DNA of 64,000 bases from Hyphomonadaceae bacterium ML37 (GCA_027627685.1 CP091241.1:2047191-2111190), one strand, 5' to 3'; positions 1-7,499 are shown, counted from the first letter of the stretch. Notes: generated by a model not told the origin, from the letters alone. Made by a program: numbers and translations.

Positions 1-157
1 CATAGGGCGGGGCTTGCTCCGGCTCTGCGCCATACAGCGCGCGCCACACCCCGCGAATGAGGCCCAGGCAGTCACACCCGGCCCCGGGCAGGCTGGCCTG
101 ATGGCGGTAGGGCGTGCCGATCCAGCGCCGCGCCTCGTCCAGGACGAGCGCCCTCAC
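1..157 (-). CDS. GTA g14-like NlpC/P60 cell-wall peptidase (5' part, runs off the left edge)
   Basis: The first 52 codons read VRALVLDEARRWIGTPYRHQ and continue into GAGCDCLGLIRGVW. The Cys in this second stretch fits the catalytic Cys of NlpC/P60 endopeptidases (usual form xDCxGL). In the Rhodobacter capsulatus GTA the g14 peptidase follows the hub protein and is a tail component thought to help cross the recipient peptidoglycan. The GTG start overlaps the TGA of the upstream DUF2163 gene (GTGA), so the two are translationally coupled. The rest of the enzyme, including the catalytic His, and the expected g15 'megatron' gene lie outside the window. Confidence 0.85.
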   Translation of the reverse strand, partial: MRALVLDEARRWIGTPYRHQASLPGAGCDCLGLIRGVWRALYGAEPEQAPPY

Positions 158-1032
158 CTCTTGCCCCCGTCGCGCACCCGCTCAGACCCCGCTGCGCGCA
201 GGATCAGATCATTGCCCGGCATGTGTGGGCAGCCGCGAAAATTCAGCCCATTGGCGAATTTATCCGTACACGTTGCAAACGCCTTGTCGCACCCGGCGGT
301 GACCGTGAAAGCATCTCCGGCCGCCACCGGCGCCGCCGGGGCAGGGTCCAGCGTCAGCACCGCCCCGTCCGGCCCGGCGCGATGATCGGTGACCCGCTGG
401 CGCGCGCCGGCATTGGCGCCGGTGGTCCAGTCGATCACGCCATGGCTGAACCAGGCGCTGGCGAAGACATCGAGACCGCCCGCCGTGATCACGCCCGGCG
501 CCAGCACGAGGCCCGCCACGCCTGAAGCCCGCCAGCCCGGCGCCTCCAGATCCACGCCGCAGCGCCCGTCGCCAAGCTCCGCGCCACACGCGCGCGCAAA
601 TACCCGCCCGATTATCCGGTCAAGCCGCGCGCTGAGCCCCGTCAACTCGGCTTCAAACCCGGCAACCCCGCGCTTCACCGCGCCCAGCTCGCCGGTATAG
701 GCGCGAAACGCGAGCGCCGGATCGCTCCAGTCCACCCGCCACACCTCGACCCGCGCGCTGTCCCACACCCCGTTATCCAGATCGCCGGCGCTGATCACAT
801 CCGAGGTCAGAACACCAAACACCGCGCCGCGCCCCGGCCCGTCGCCCGCGCGCGTCTCGCCCGCCTCAAACCCGCCGCCGGGCTCGCAGGTGACGCCCGC
901 CACAGTGAGCGGCCGGTCATGATCGGTGAACCCGGACACAGCGCCATCGCGCCGCGTGACAATCCAGCACCAGGCCAAAGTGGTCACCCCCGCCTCCAGC
1001 GTCTGCCGGAGCGGGTCAGGTATGGGGATCAT
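154..1032 (-). CDS. GTA g13-like tail hub protein, DUF2163 family
   Basis: This 292-residue protein has the DUF2163 layout: an N-terminal domain opening MIPIPDPLRQTLEAG with the W-x-V/I-TRRDG strand, and a C-terminal domain ending in a Cys-rich patch (AGCDKAF, CTDKF, NFRGCPHMPG). That ending is typical of phage/GTA BR0599-type proteins. In RcGTA the homologue is the baseplate hub. Its gene overlaps the g14-like peptidase by 4 nt. Upstream, where g12 would normally abut it, there is a 155-bp repeat and an unrelated SRPBCC gene. Family assignment is confident; the structural role is by analogy. Confidence 0.9.
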   Translation of the reverse strand: MIPIPDPLRQTLEAGVTTLAWCWIVTRRDGAVSGFTDHDRPLTVAGVTCEPGGGFEAGETRAGDGPGRGAVFGVLTSDVISAGDLDNGVWDSARVEVWRVDWSDPALAFRAYTGELGAVKRGVAGFEAELTGLSARLDRIIGRVFARACGAELGDGRCGVDLEAPGWRASGVAGLVLAPGVITAGGLDVFASAWFSHGVIDWTTGANAGARQRVTDHRAGPDGAVLTLDPAPAAPVAAGDAFTVTAGCDKAFATCTDKFANGLNFRGCPHMPGNDLILRAAGSERVRDGGKR

Positions 1033-1064
1033 GGTGAGGGTCCTTTTGGGGGCGTAGGATGGGC

Positions 1065-1220
1065 CACACCCCTCACCCCACCCTCTCCCCTCAATGAGGG
1101 GAGAGGAGGCTTGAACGGGGCGTTTCAGCTGGAAAAGCCATCGCCTGGCCCGTCCGCAAAAATACGTGTCGTCTAAGCCTCCTCTCCCCCATTTATGGGG
1201 GAGAGGGTGGGGTGAGGGGG
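1065..1220. repeat. Family A dispersed inverted repeat, copy 1
   Basis: The ends are mutually inverted (CCCCTCACCCCACCC... on the left, ...GGGTGGGGTGAGGGG on the right; about 21 bp perfect). Inside are two hairpins: CTCTCCCCTCA/TGAGGGGAGAG near the left end and CTCTCCCCCAT/ATGGGGGAGAG near the right end. About 75 bp lie between them, beginning AGGCTTGAACGGGGCGTTTC. Related copies lie at 7556-7711, 9222-9422 and 27325-27479. It has no coding potential and looks like a REP/MITE-like non-autonomous element. Confidence 0.75.
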
Positions 1221-1272
1221 TAGCCGAAGGCGGCTACTCAAAAATCACAAAACGCCGCCACGAAGCGAATCC

Positions 1273-1830
1273 CTAATCCCACGCCGCACACCGCTCTTGC
1301 GGCGCCAGATGGCACCCCGCCTCCACATAGGGGGTCAGGCGCGCGCCGATGAAATGGCGCCAGACATCGGAGACAATGCCCGCCACCGCGGGGTCCACCT
1401 CGCCGGACAGGGCGATGTCCACATGGAACACGGTCGCCGCACCGTCATCGGCCTCTTCCAGCCGCCAGCTGACCAGCTTGGTCACGGCCCGTCCTGACAG
1501 GCCGAACGGGCCATCAAGACGCAAGGTTTCAGGCGCGTTCACATAAATCACGGTCGCATGCAGCGCGCCGTCGTCGGCGTCATCGGTGAAGCGCTCATAG
1601 AAGCGCCCGCCGAACACCGGCTCGATCACCAGCTCGGCCGGATCGGGCGTAAACCGGTGATCCCACCAGGGCGACACATCGCCGGTCGCCGCCGCGAACA
1701 CCTCGTCGCGCGGGGCGTTGATCTCAAACGACAGGCTGTGGCGGAAGCCCTGCGGCGTAAACGTTTCCGGGCCTGAGGGCGCCTCAGCCGGTTCGGCGAT
1801 GGAGAGCATGAGGGCGAGCATTATCGACAT
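1273..1830 (-). CDS. SRPBCC/START-like domain protein inserted in the GTA cluster
   Basis: This 185-residue protein begins with a short hydrophobic stretch (MSIMLALMLSIAEPAEA) that may be a weak signal peptide. It then shows the pattern of AHSA1/SRPBCC small-ligand or polyketide-cyclase-like domains: FEINAPRDEVFAAAT, SPWWDHRF, EPVFGGRFYERF, ATVIYVNAPETLRLDGPFG, and a C-terminal long helix around VSDVWRHFIGARL. The ligand and function cannot be deduced. It lies between the g12-like and g13-like GTA genes, on the same strand but separated from g13 by a family A repeat and from g12 by about 150 bp. It is not a known GTA component, so it is most likely a later insertion. Confidence 0.75.
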   Translation of the reverse strand: MSIMLALMLSIAEPAEAPSGPETFTPQGFRHSLSFEINAPRDEVFAAATGDVSPWWDHRFTPDPAELVIEPVFGGRFYERFTDDADDGALHATVIYVNAPETLRLDGPFGLSGRAVTKLVSWRLEEADDGAATVFHVDIALSGEVDPAVAGIVSDVWRHFIGARLTPYVEAGCHLAPQERCAAWD

Positions 1831-1937
1831 GGGCAGCCTCCCTTTTGGCCGCCAGTCAACGCCGAGGGAGCGGGCCTGTCCAGTGTTGAGTTGGGGGTGG
1901 GCGTGGGAGGCGCGAAACAGCGCACCGCGAATTCCTT

Positions 1938-1963
1938 TTCCTCCCCCGCAGGCGGGGGAGGAA
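1938..1963. repeat. Short perfect hairpin (TTCCTCCCCCGC stem)
   Basis: A 12-bp perfect stem, TTCCTCCCCCGC/GCGGGGGAGGAA with a 2-nt loop, lies between the SRPBCC gene and the g12-like gene. The same kind of CCTCCCCCGC/GCGGGGGAGG stem recurs at about 9533-9552, 47158-47181 and 47391-47412. It is probably a REP-like module and could also end transcription weakly, but it has no T-tract. Confidence 0.5.
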
Positions 1964-1983
1964 AGTGGTACAGCACCCTCCCC

Positions 1984-2598
1984 TCACACCCGCACTTCCA
2001 CCAGCGGGACACTCGGCGCGGCGCCCGCGAACCCTTCCGCCGCGATGTCGAGACGGTCTGTGTCAAAGCGCGCAGGGCAATCGAAGCGGAAGCCGGCGGT
2101 GACCGCAGCACCGGGGGCGGGCGGGGTGTCGAACACGACCGCGCCGCCGCTCACACTGAAAGGCGCCGCCTCCCCGTCCACCGCCGCCAGGACGCTACCC
2201 GCCACCGGCAGGGCGATGGGCCGCAGCCAGCCGGTCTCGCCATTGCCATAGCGCTTCACGAGATCAAACGCCGTGCGCGCTCCGTCCCCCTCGCCCAGAA
2301 GCTGATCCAGCGCGGACGGAGCCCCCGACGGCAGGCAGGACAGATGGTCCAGCGGATCCGTAAAGCGGAACGCATGCAGGCGCCCGCGCCTCGCTTCGAA
2401 AAACGCGATCAGCACCGCCAGATCATCGCGGGTGCGCACGCCGGGCGCCGCGTCCCAGCGCCGCCTGGAATGTGCCCAGGGGCTGTTGCGTTCTTCCGCG
2501 CCGCTGGCCAGCGTCACGATCTCGGTGCGCCGCTCCGGCCCGCCGCGGGCATAAAGCCCGATGGACAGGGGAAAGCCCACGTCATGAAACCCGCTCAC
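1984..2598 (-). CDS. GTA g12-like distal tail protein, DUF2460 family
   Basis: 204 residues with the DUF2460/TIGR02217 signature: an N-terminal FHDVxFPLSIGLYARGGPERRTEI, then NSPWAHSRRRWDAAPGVRT, then FFEARRGRLHAFRFTDPLDH, and a C-terminal IAAEGFAGAAPSVPLVEVRV. In RcGTA this protein forms the distal tail ring. Its ATG overlaps the stop of the upstream tape-measure gene by 4 nt, as expected for a coupled tail operon. Length and motifs are normal for the family. Confidence 0.93.
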   Translation of the reverse strand: MSGFHDVGFPLSIGLYARGGPERRTEIVTLASGAEERNSPWAHSRRRWDAAPGVRTRDDLAVLIAFFEARRGRLHAFRFTDPLDHLSCLPSGAPSALDQLLGEGDGARTAFDLVKRYGNGETGWLRPIALPVAGSVLAAVDGEAAPFSVSGGAVVFDTPPAPGAAVTAGFRFDCPARFDTDRLDIAAEGFAGAAPSVPLVEVRV

Positions 2599-3125
2599 AA
2601 TCCGCTCCTCCCCGCCAGTACGGCGCGCGCCACACTGGCGGCGATCTGACGCTCCGACCGGCGCACGGCGTTGGCCATGTCACCGCCGGGCGCGGCCTGG
2701 ATGATGATCTGGATGGGCGGCGCGGAGGCCGGCTCGATCCGGCCGGAGGCCGTGGGCGTGAACACTTCCGGCCCCCGCTCGCCCACCAGATAGGGCGCCC
2801 CCGCCAGCACCGGACCGCCCTCGGCGCGCTGGCCAATCACATGGTCGAACATGCGCCCCAGCCCTGAGGCCAGCCCCTCCATCTGCGGCGCCACGATTTC
2901 GCGCACGGCGAGGCGCGCCAGATCGCGCAATATCGCCTCGCTCATGCGCGAAAACGACACTTCGCCGGCCCGCGCTGCGGATTCGAGGCTGGAGGAGATG
3001 GCGCGCCCCGCCGTCTCGAACGCCTCGCTCACGCGCTGCGCCGCCGCCTCGCCGGCCTCGCCGGTCTCGTGCAGCGCCGCCGCCGTTTCGGCCGCCTCGG
3101 CGCGCTGGTCGGCCAGAGATGTCAT
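2595..3125 (-). CDS. GTA g11-like tail tape-measure protein
   Basis: 176 residues. The N-terminal two thirds is Ala/Glu/Arg-rich and helical (residues about 1-100, e.g. ETAAALHETGEAGEAAAQRV). The C-terminal part carries the tape-measure end motif (AGAPYLVGERGPEVFTPTA) seen at the end of many lambda-type tape measures. It is short because GTA tails are short. It overlaps its neighbours on both sides by 4 nt (g10.1 upstream, g12 downstream). Function is assigned from the motif and position. Confidence 0.88.
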   Translation of the reverse strand: MTSLADQRAEAAETAAALHETGEAGEAAAQRVSEAFETAGRAISSSLESAARAGEVSFSRMSEAILRDLARLAVREIVAPQMEGLASGLGRMFDHVIGQRAEGGPVLAGAPYLVGERGPEVFTPTASGRIEPASAPPIQIIIQAAPGGDMANAVRRSERQIAASVARAVLAGRSGL

Positions 3126-3319
3126 CGCTCTCTCCTGTCATCGGGATAAGCCGCCAGCAGGCGATCCAGCTCGGCCCGGCTCATGGCCGTGTCAGCCGAT
3201 GGCGCGGCGGCCTCGGCAAGGGCGCGCCATTCGGCCAGGGTCAGCGCCCAGAACTCAGGCGGTGACAGCCCGAAGCGCAGCACCGCCAGCTGCAGCCAGG
3301 CGCGCCAGCGCGGTGTCAT
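3122..3319 (-). CDS. GTA g10.1-like tail assembly chaperone (rcc01693-type, TAC family)
   Basis: 65 residues from MTPRWRAWL. The core pattern LRFGLSPPEFWALTLAEWRAL matches the small phage_TAC/rcc01693-type proteins encoded just before the tape measure. The ATG at 3319 forms an ATGA overlap with the stop of the g10-like gene, which is why this start is preferred over one 7 codons upstream. Tail chaperones of this type coat the tape measure during tail assembly (known for the family, inferred here). Confidence 0.85.
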   Translation of the reverse strand: MTPRWRAWLQLAVLRFGLSPPEFWALTLAEWRALAEAAAPSADTAMSRAELDRLLAAYPDDRRER

Positions 3320-3603
3320 GTCAGATTCGCCAGAAAACACGCCGCAACCGCGTCCGCCGCCGCCCGGGGCGAAGCGCGCGCCGCCAGCGCTTTGGGCGCC
3401 TGCGCCCCGCCCGCACGCAGCAGCGCCGCCAGCACGCCCATCAACTCGCCTGCGGTCAGTTTCGCCAAGCGCGCGCCCACCGCCTCCAGCCCGTCCGCGC
3501 CCAGCAGCGCCTCGATCTCGGCCAGCGCCGCCAGGGTGAAGGCCAGGCGCGCGGACGCGCCTTCCACCACCAGCACCGCCTCGCCCCGTTGGGGATTGGT
3601 CAT
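3316..3603 (-). CDS. GTA g10-like protein (GTA_TIM family, tail chaperone)
   Basis: 95 residues from MTNPQRGEAVLV. The pattern LAFTLAALAEIEALLGADG followed by LTAGELMGVLAALLRAGG is that of the 'gene transfer agent family protein' (g10). AGGACCTCCC lies just upstream of the chosen ATG, favouring it over a start 13 codons earlier. It is the first gene of the downstream tail block: about 630 bp separate it from the major tail protein gene, and that gap carries a plus-strand lipoprotein gene and a large inverted repeat. Confidence 0.85.
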   Translation of the reverse strand: MTNPQRGEAVLVVEGASARLAFTLAALAEIEALLGADGLEAVGARLAKLTAGELMGVLAALLRAGGAQAPKALAARASPRAAADAVAACFLANLT

Positions 3604-3709
3604 GGGAGGTCCTTTCGAGGAGGCGCAGGATGATGGGACCAAAACCCCTCGCGCCCCGCGCCGGACGCGCTAGACTGCGCGTCCGGCAGCAGGATGAAGG
3701 GAGGCTCCG

Positions 3710-3898
3710 ATGCTCCGCTTATGTCTGTGTCTGGCGTGCGCCGGCGTGCTGGCCGGGTGCGAGAGCCTGGGCCGCGATCTGTATGACACCCGCGCCGAGC
3801 GCGAATGCGAAACCCTGCCCAATGTGGATGACCGCCGCGCCTGCGAGGCCGAGCGTGTCGACCGCGCCTGGCGGCGCGACCGGCCAGAGCGCAGCTGA
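3710..3898 (+). CDS. Small predicted lipoprotein, opposite in direction to the GTA genes
   Basis: 62 residues: a signal peptide MLRLCLCLACAGVLAGC with a lipobox (VLAGC, Cys17 lipidated), then a charged mature part with two more Cys residues (ECETLP, RACEAERV) that could form one disulphide. A good ribosome site (GAAGGGAGG) precedes the ATG. The acidic/basic DxxRRACEAERxxRAW pattern resembles small conserved alphaproteobacterial lipoproteins of unknown role. It lies on the plus strand between the g9-like and g10-like genes, breaking the GTA operon. Function unknown. Confidence 0.75.
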   Translation: MLRLCLCLACAGVLAGCESLGRDLYDTRAERECETLPNVDDRRACEAERVDRAWRRDRPERS

Positions 3899-4044
3899 GC
3901 GCCTCAGGTCGGGTGGGGGCGCCGCCGACAGGCGGCTTCTCAAAACCTGAACCGCCCCCACCCGGCCCGGCGCTGCACCCGGCCCACCGTCGCATCAATG
4001 GAGATGCGCCCCCATCTCGCCGTCCTTCCTTGCTGAGCCATTTT

Positions 4045-4143
4045 CGCAAGCGTCGCAACCTGTCAAGGACGGCCCTGCGGGCCGCCGCCGTGCGGCGAAC
4101 GGGCAAAGCCCGGTCGTCCTTGACAGGCTGCGACCGCCTTGCG
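4045..4143. repeat. Cloverleaf-like inverted repeat with three internal hairpins
   Basis: The outer arms are 4045-4071 (CGCAAGCGTCGCAACC then TGTCAAGGACG) and 4115-4143 (CGTCCTTGACAGG then CTGCGACCGCCTTGCG). They pair almost throughout. Between them are three small perfect hairpins: GGCCC-tgc-GGGCC, CGCCG-tg-CGGCG and CGGGC-aaa-GCCCG. It lies in the 338-bp gap 3899-4236, where I see no convincing gene. It has no T-tract and no tRNA features. It could be a large REP-type element or a structured RNA. Confidence 0.6.
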
Positions 4144-4236
4144 TGATCCTCCAGCATGGAGCGACGGGGAGGATTAACCCCGGGGGCCCTTGAGGCAGGC
4201 GCCGGCGAACCTCGGGCATCTCCGACCTGTTCCCCC

Positions 4237-4653
4237 TCACACCGGGGTAAAGCTCACCTCGCCCGCCGAAGCCAGCGACAGCGCATAGGCCGCCTCGCCG
4301 TCATGGCGCCCGGAATATTCCAGCGCGGTGACCAGAAACGGCCCCTCCAGCGTCCCGAAGCCGGGGATGATGAGCCGCCAGGCGCGCCGCGCCTGGGCAA
4401 AGAACACAACGCGCACCGTCTCGTCGGCGGCGCTGTCGACGAACACGCCCGCGCCGCTGACCGACGCCGAGCGCACGCCCGCCCCGTCCAGCAGCTCGCG
4501 CCACCGCCCGGGGCTCTCGCCGTGGGTGGCGTCGATGGCGCGCGCATTGAGCGAGATCGCCCGCGCCCGCAAACCCGCGACAGACGCGAACGCCTCCGGC
4601 GCGCCGCCATCGCCGATCTGCAACAAAATATCCCGGCCAGCCTGAGCCGCCAT
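4237..4653 (-). CDS. GTA g9-like major tail protein (TP901-1 family)
   Basis: 138 residues with the family pattern AAQAGRDILLQIGD, FASVAGLRARAISLNARAIDAT, WRELLDGAGVRSASVSGAGVF, and a C-terminal ALSLASAGEVSFTP. These are diagnostic of the TP901-1/GTA major tail tube protein. AAGGAG stands 7 nt before the ATG. It follows the g8-like gene after 41 bp. Downstream the cluster is interrupted for about 630 bp before the g10-like gene. Confidence 0.93.
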   Translation of the reverse strand: MAAQAGRDILLQIGDGGAPEAFASVAGLRARAISLNARAIDATHGESPGRWRELLDGAGVRSASVSGAGVFVDSAADETVRVVFFAQARRAWRLIIPGFGTLEGPFLVTALEYSGRHDGEAAYALSLASAGEVSFTPV

Positions 4654-4694
4654 GATGTGTCTCCTTGGTTATGGGAAGGACGGACGAGGTCCCC

Positions 4695-5096
4695 TCACCC
4701 CTCCAGCAGCGCCCTCACGCGCACCAGCGCCTGGGTCGTGCGGCTATCGGCGGCGGCGAACTGGTCGGTATAGACCACCTGGCACAGCACGCAGCGCCAG
4801 GGCGGGGTCAGCTCCAGGCTTGCGTTGTGCAGCGAGGCGCGCACCGCCGACACGGCCTTGCGCAGGCGGTCGCGATCATCGCGCATGGCGTACAGCCGCA
4901 AGGTCAGCCGGTGATCGATCAGGGCCGCGCCGGCGCCGTCCGCGGGCTCGCTGACGCCCCGGCCCAGGGTCAGAAACGGATAGGCCGCGCCGCCCGGCGC
5001 CAGCGCATAGACCCGGCTGCCGAGCACCGCGCTCAGGTCCGCATCGCCGGCCAGGCGCGCCAGAACGGCGTCGGCGAAGGCCGCTTCAGCGCTCAT
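4695..5096 (-). CDS. GTA g8-like tail terminator, DUF3168 family
   Basis: 133 residues. DUF3168 features: FADAVLARLAGDADLSAVLGSRVYALAPGGAAYPFLTLG at residues 7-45 (segments are typical of the family), then LIDHRLTLRLYAMRDDRDRLRKAV, and a C-terminal VVYTDQFAAADSRTTQALVRVRALLEG. In GTAs and siphophages this fold caps the tail tube. The ATG overlaps the stop of the g6-like gene by 4 nt, so no room remains for a stopper (g7) gene between them. Confidence 0.9.
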   Translation of the reverse strand: MSAEAAFADAVLARLAGDADLSAVLGSRVYALAPGGAAYPFLTLGRGVSEPADGAGAALIDHRLTLRLYAMRDDRDRLRKAVSAVRASLHNASLELTPPWRCVLCQVVYTDQFAAADSRTTQALVRVRALLEG

Positions 5097-5689
5097 AGTC
5101 TGACGCTCCTGTAGGGGCGGACGAGATGGGCGACGCCATCGGGCAGCTCCCCCTCGCCGCGCGCCGCCTCCGGGGCATGGCGCCCGCCATAGGCGTGGGC
5201 GGCCAGGCGCAGCACCGCCTCGCGCAGGGGCGCGGGCACGTCTTCCGGCGCCAGCCCGTAACCGGCGGTGAAATCGATCACGATCCCCGCCGCCCGCCGC
5301 CCCGGCCGGGGCAGGTCAAATGGCGCCGCCGGGATGATGCGGCCGGGATCGCTGCGCGTATCGACCTGGTATTCGTCCGGGCTCCAGACGCCCGGAATCC
5401 CCTGCGCATCGAACACCCGCACCGCCTCCACGCTGATCAGCGGCGGGGCGGGCAGGCGCACCGCGCCCGAGCGCCAGTCGGTGCGTGCGCGCGGCCAGTC
5501 ATCCAGCGTCTCGCGAAGCGCGCGGGTAATCAGGGCACGGCCGGTCAACGCCTCGACGCGCTCGCGCGCCGCCGCAATGAGGCTGGCGATCAGCACATCC
5601 TCGTCCCCATGACCCACACGCAGCCAGCCGCGCGCATCGCTCACGCTGACCGGCTCGGCGCCCGGCGGCGCCAACTCCAATAGCGCCAT
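5093..5689 (-). CDS. GTA g6-like head-tail adaptor (phiE125 gp8 family)
   Basis: 198 residues: PVSVSDARGWLRVGHGDEDVLI, an ERVEALTGRALITRALRETLD helix, PAPPLISVEAVRVFD, then IVIDFTAGYGLAPEDVPAPLREAVLRLAAHAY and a C-terminal HLVRPYRSVRL. This is the usual form of the GTA/phage adaptor that sits under the portal. A ribosome site (AAAGGA) lies just before the ATG. It is about 70 bp downstream of the capsid gene, with a short hairpin between. Assignment of family is confident. Confidence 0.9.
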   Translation of the reverse strand: MALLELAPPGAEPVSVSDARGWLRVGHGDEDVLIASLIAAARERVEALTGRALITRALRETLDDWPRARTDWRSGAVRLPAPPLISVEAVRVFDAQGIPGVWSPDEYQVDTRSDPGRIIPAAPFDLPRPGRRAAGIVIDFTAGYGLAPEDVPAPLREAVLRLAAHAYGGRHAPEAARGEGELPDGVAHLVRPYRSVRL

Positions 5690-5719
5690 GGCGCATCCTT
5701 TCTGGATTTAAGGAAACGA

Positions 5720-5749
5720 CTTCCCCTCCCCATCAAGGGGAGGGGAAAG
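5720..5749. repeat. Short hairpin between capsid and adaptor genes
   Basis: CTTCCCCTCCCC/GGGGAGGGGAAG with an ATCAA loop. This is a C/T-rich stem of the same style as the family A hairpins but isolated. No T-tract follows on the minus strand, so I would not call it a terminator. It may attenuate, or stabilise mRNA ends, between g5 and g6. Confidence 0.45.
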
Positions 5750-5762
5750 TATCGAGCCCCCC

Positions 5763-6983
5763 CTAAGCCGCCGCGAACCGCAGCAGCTTGATGGCGTTGA
5801 AGTCCTGGACGCCGCCGCCGACGCGCCGCGTCGTGTAGAACAGCACGTAGGGCTTGGCCGAATAGGGATCGCGCAGGATTTGCACGCCCTGGCGGTCGAC
5901 GATCAGATAGCCGCGCTCGAAATCCCCGAACGCGATGGAGAAGGCGTTCGCAGCGATGTCCGGCATGTCTTCGGCCTCGGTGACGGGATAGCCCATCAGC
6001 GTGGCCGGCTGACCGGCGGCCAGGCCCGGCTGCCAGATATAATTGCCCTCACTGTCCTTGAACTTGCGCACGGCCGACACGCTCGCCTTGTTCATCACGA
6101 AGCGCGCATTGGCGCGGTAGGCCGCGCCCGGCGCGTAGATCAGATCGATCAGCACATCCACCGGGTCCTCCGCCGGGAAGGCGCCCGCCGCCCCGGTGGC
6201 GACATAACCGATCTCGCCCCAGACCTGGTCGGCGAGAGGCTCCTTGGGATAGTTCAGGAAGCCGCGCGGCTTGTTCACGCCGTCGCCATTCACGAACGCC
6301 GCGCCTTCAGCCTCGGCGAACACGTCGCGCACCTCGTCGGCCAGCCATTCCTCCAGATTGACCAGCGCATCGTCCAGCAGCGCCGGCGTGGCGGCCGGCA
6401 TGGCGTAAAGCTCGGCGGCGGGAAACTCGATCAGCGCCAGGGTGGAGGTGTCGGTCTCGGGCCGCGCCGCGGTTTCGGCCACCCAGCCCGCGCTCGCCCC
6501 GCCGAGACTCACCGGCTTCTTGAACACGCCCGCCCCGGTCTGGCGCACGCTGGCGATGGCGCGGATCGGGCTGGCCTCGCGCACCCTGGCCGTGATCAGC
6601 GCCTCGATCTCGGGCGGGGCGACATGGCCGCCATCGGCGGGCGATCCCGCGCTCAGCGCCTTGGCCTCGACGAGGCGCGCGCCGTCCCCGGTGCGCAGGA
6701 AATGGGCAAACGCCGCCTTGGCCTCGCTGCGCTCCCCGCCCGCGCCCAGCGCCGGGCGCCCGGCCTCAATGGCGATCCGGTCCAGGCGCGACTGGGCGGT
6801 ATGCAGCGCCGTGTCGATGCGGTTGATCTTCTCTTCCAGCAGCGGATCAGCAGCGCGCTTGCGCTCGATCTCGCTGAGGCGCCGGTCATTGGCGTCCTTG
6901 AAGCTCTCAAACGCCGCCAGCAGCTCGTGCATCGCCGCGCGCGACTTGCCGCCCGGCGCAGACATTTTGGTTTCCCGTGTCAT
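5763..6983 (-). CDS. GTA g5-like major capsid protein (HK97 fold)
   Basis: 406 residues. The N-terminal approximately 110 residues are coiled-coil delta-domain-like (FESFKDANDRRLSEIERKRA, LLEEKINRIDTALHTAQ). The mature HK97 capsid begins around KALSAGSPADGGHVAPPEI. Further family motifs are SPIRAIASVRQTGAGVFKKPVSLG, FVNGDGVNKPRGFL, GYPVTEAEDMPDIA and IAFGDFERGYLIVDRQGVQILRDPY. The delta domain is presumably removed by the adjacent prohead protease, as in RcGTA. AAAGGA precedes the ATG. The gene is intact and of normal length. Confidence 0.96.
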   Translation of the reverse strand: MTRETKMSAPGGKSRAAMHELLAAFESFKDANDRRLSEIERKRAADPLLEEKINRIDTALHTAQSRLDRIAIEAGRPALGAGGERSEAKAAFAHFLRTGDGARLVEAKALSAGSPADGGHVAPPEIEALITARVREASPIRAIASVRQTGAGVFKKPVSLGGASAGWVAETAARPETDTSTLALIEFPAAELYAMPAATPALLDDALVNLEEWLADEVRDVFAEAEGAAFVNGDGVNKPRGFLNYPKEPLADQVWGEIGYVATGAAGAFPAEDPVDVLIDLIYAPGAAYRANARFVMNKASVSAVRKFKDSEGNYIWQPGLAAGQPATLMGYPVTEAEDMPDIAANAFSIAFGDFERGYLIVDRQGVQILRDPYSAKPYVLFYTTRRVGGGVQDFNAIKLLRFAAA

Positions 6984-7034
6984 GGGGATCCTTTCTTGTG
7001 TGAAATCTCGTGTGTGAAGGTGTCGAGTGGAGGT

Positions 7035-7499
7035 TCAGGCCGCCGCCATGGCGCGCACGGCCGGGCCGGACACGACGCTCAGGCGCGCCCCGGCCAGCAT
7101 GGGGAAGGTCACCACCGAGACCTCCCACAGATCGAGTTCGAGAAGTTCGCGCCCGCCGCCCGGCCTGGGCCGCGCGCGGATCGTGCGAAACCCGATGGAC
7201 AGCCCGTCCACCGCGCCATTGCGCACCAGCGCCAGCGCCGCCCGTCCGCGCGGCGCATCGCCCAGGATCCGCCCGCGCACATACAGCCCGCGCGAATCCT
7301 CCTCGATGGCGTCCCACACGCCCACCGGCTCGCCGGCATCGTGCTGAAACAGCATGCGCACGCCGCTCGCCGCCCGGCGCCTGAGGCTCGCCGCAAACGC
7401 GCCGCGGCGCACGATGTCGCCGGAGTGATCGGCCTGATCAAACAGGCTGGCATACCCGGCCATCTCGAGCATCCCGCCCGGACTATCCTGCGCTGGCAT
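7035..7499 (-). CDS. GTA g4-like prohead protease (HK97 family)
   Basis: 154 residues from MPAQDSPGG. This start was chosen because AAAGGAG ends 6 nt before it; an ATG two codons earlier touches the ribosome site. Conserved parts of the peptidase U35/S78 family are GYASLFDQADHSGDIVRRGAF, MLFQHDAGEPVGVWD (catalytic His), LYVRGRIL, GAVDGLSIGFRTI (catalytic Ser in the GLSIGF motif) and LLELDLWEVSVVTFPM. It would process the capsid protein encoded immediately downstream. Confidence 0.93.
   Translation of the reverse strand: MPAQDSPGGMLEMAGYASLFDQADHSGDIVRRGAFAASLRRRAASGVRMLFQHDAGEPVGVWDAIEEDSRGLYVRGRILGDAPRGRAALALVRNGAVDGLSIGFRTIRARPRPGGGRELLELDLWEVSVVTFPMLAGARLSVVSGPAVRAMAAA

Noticed and set aside
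4045-4143. The cloverleaf-like repeat as a tRNA or tmRNA
   Set aside because: Arm lengths, loops and the conserved T-loop/acceptor positions do not fit a tRNA.
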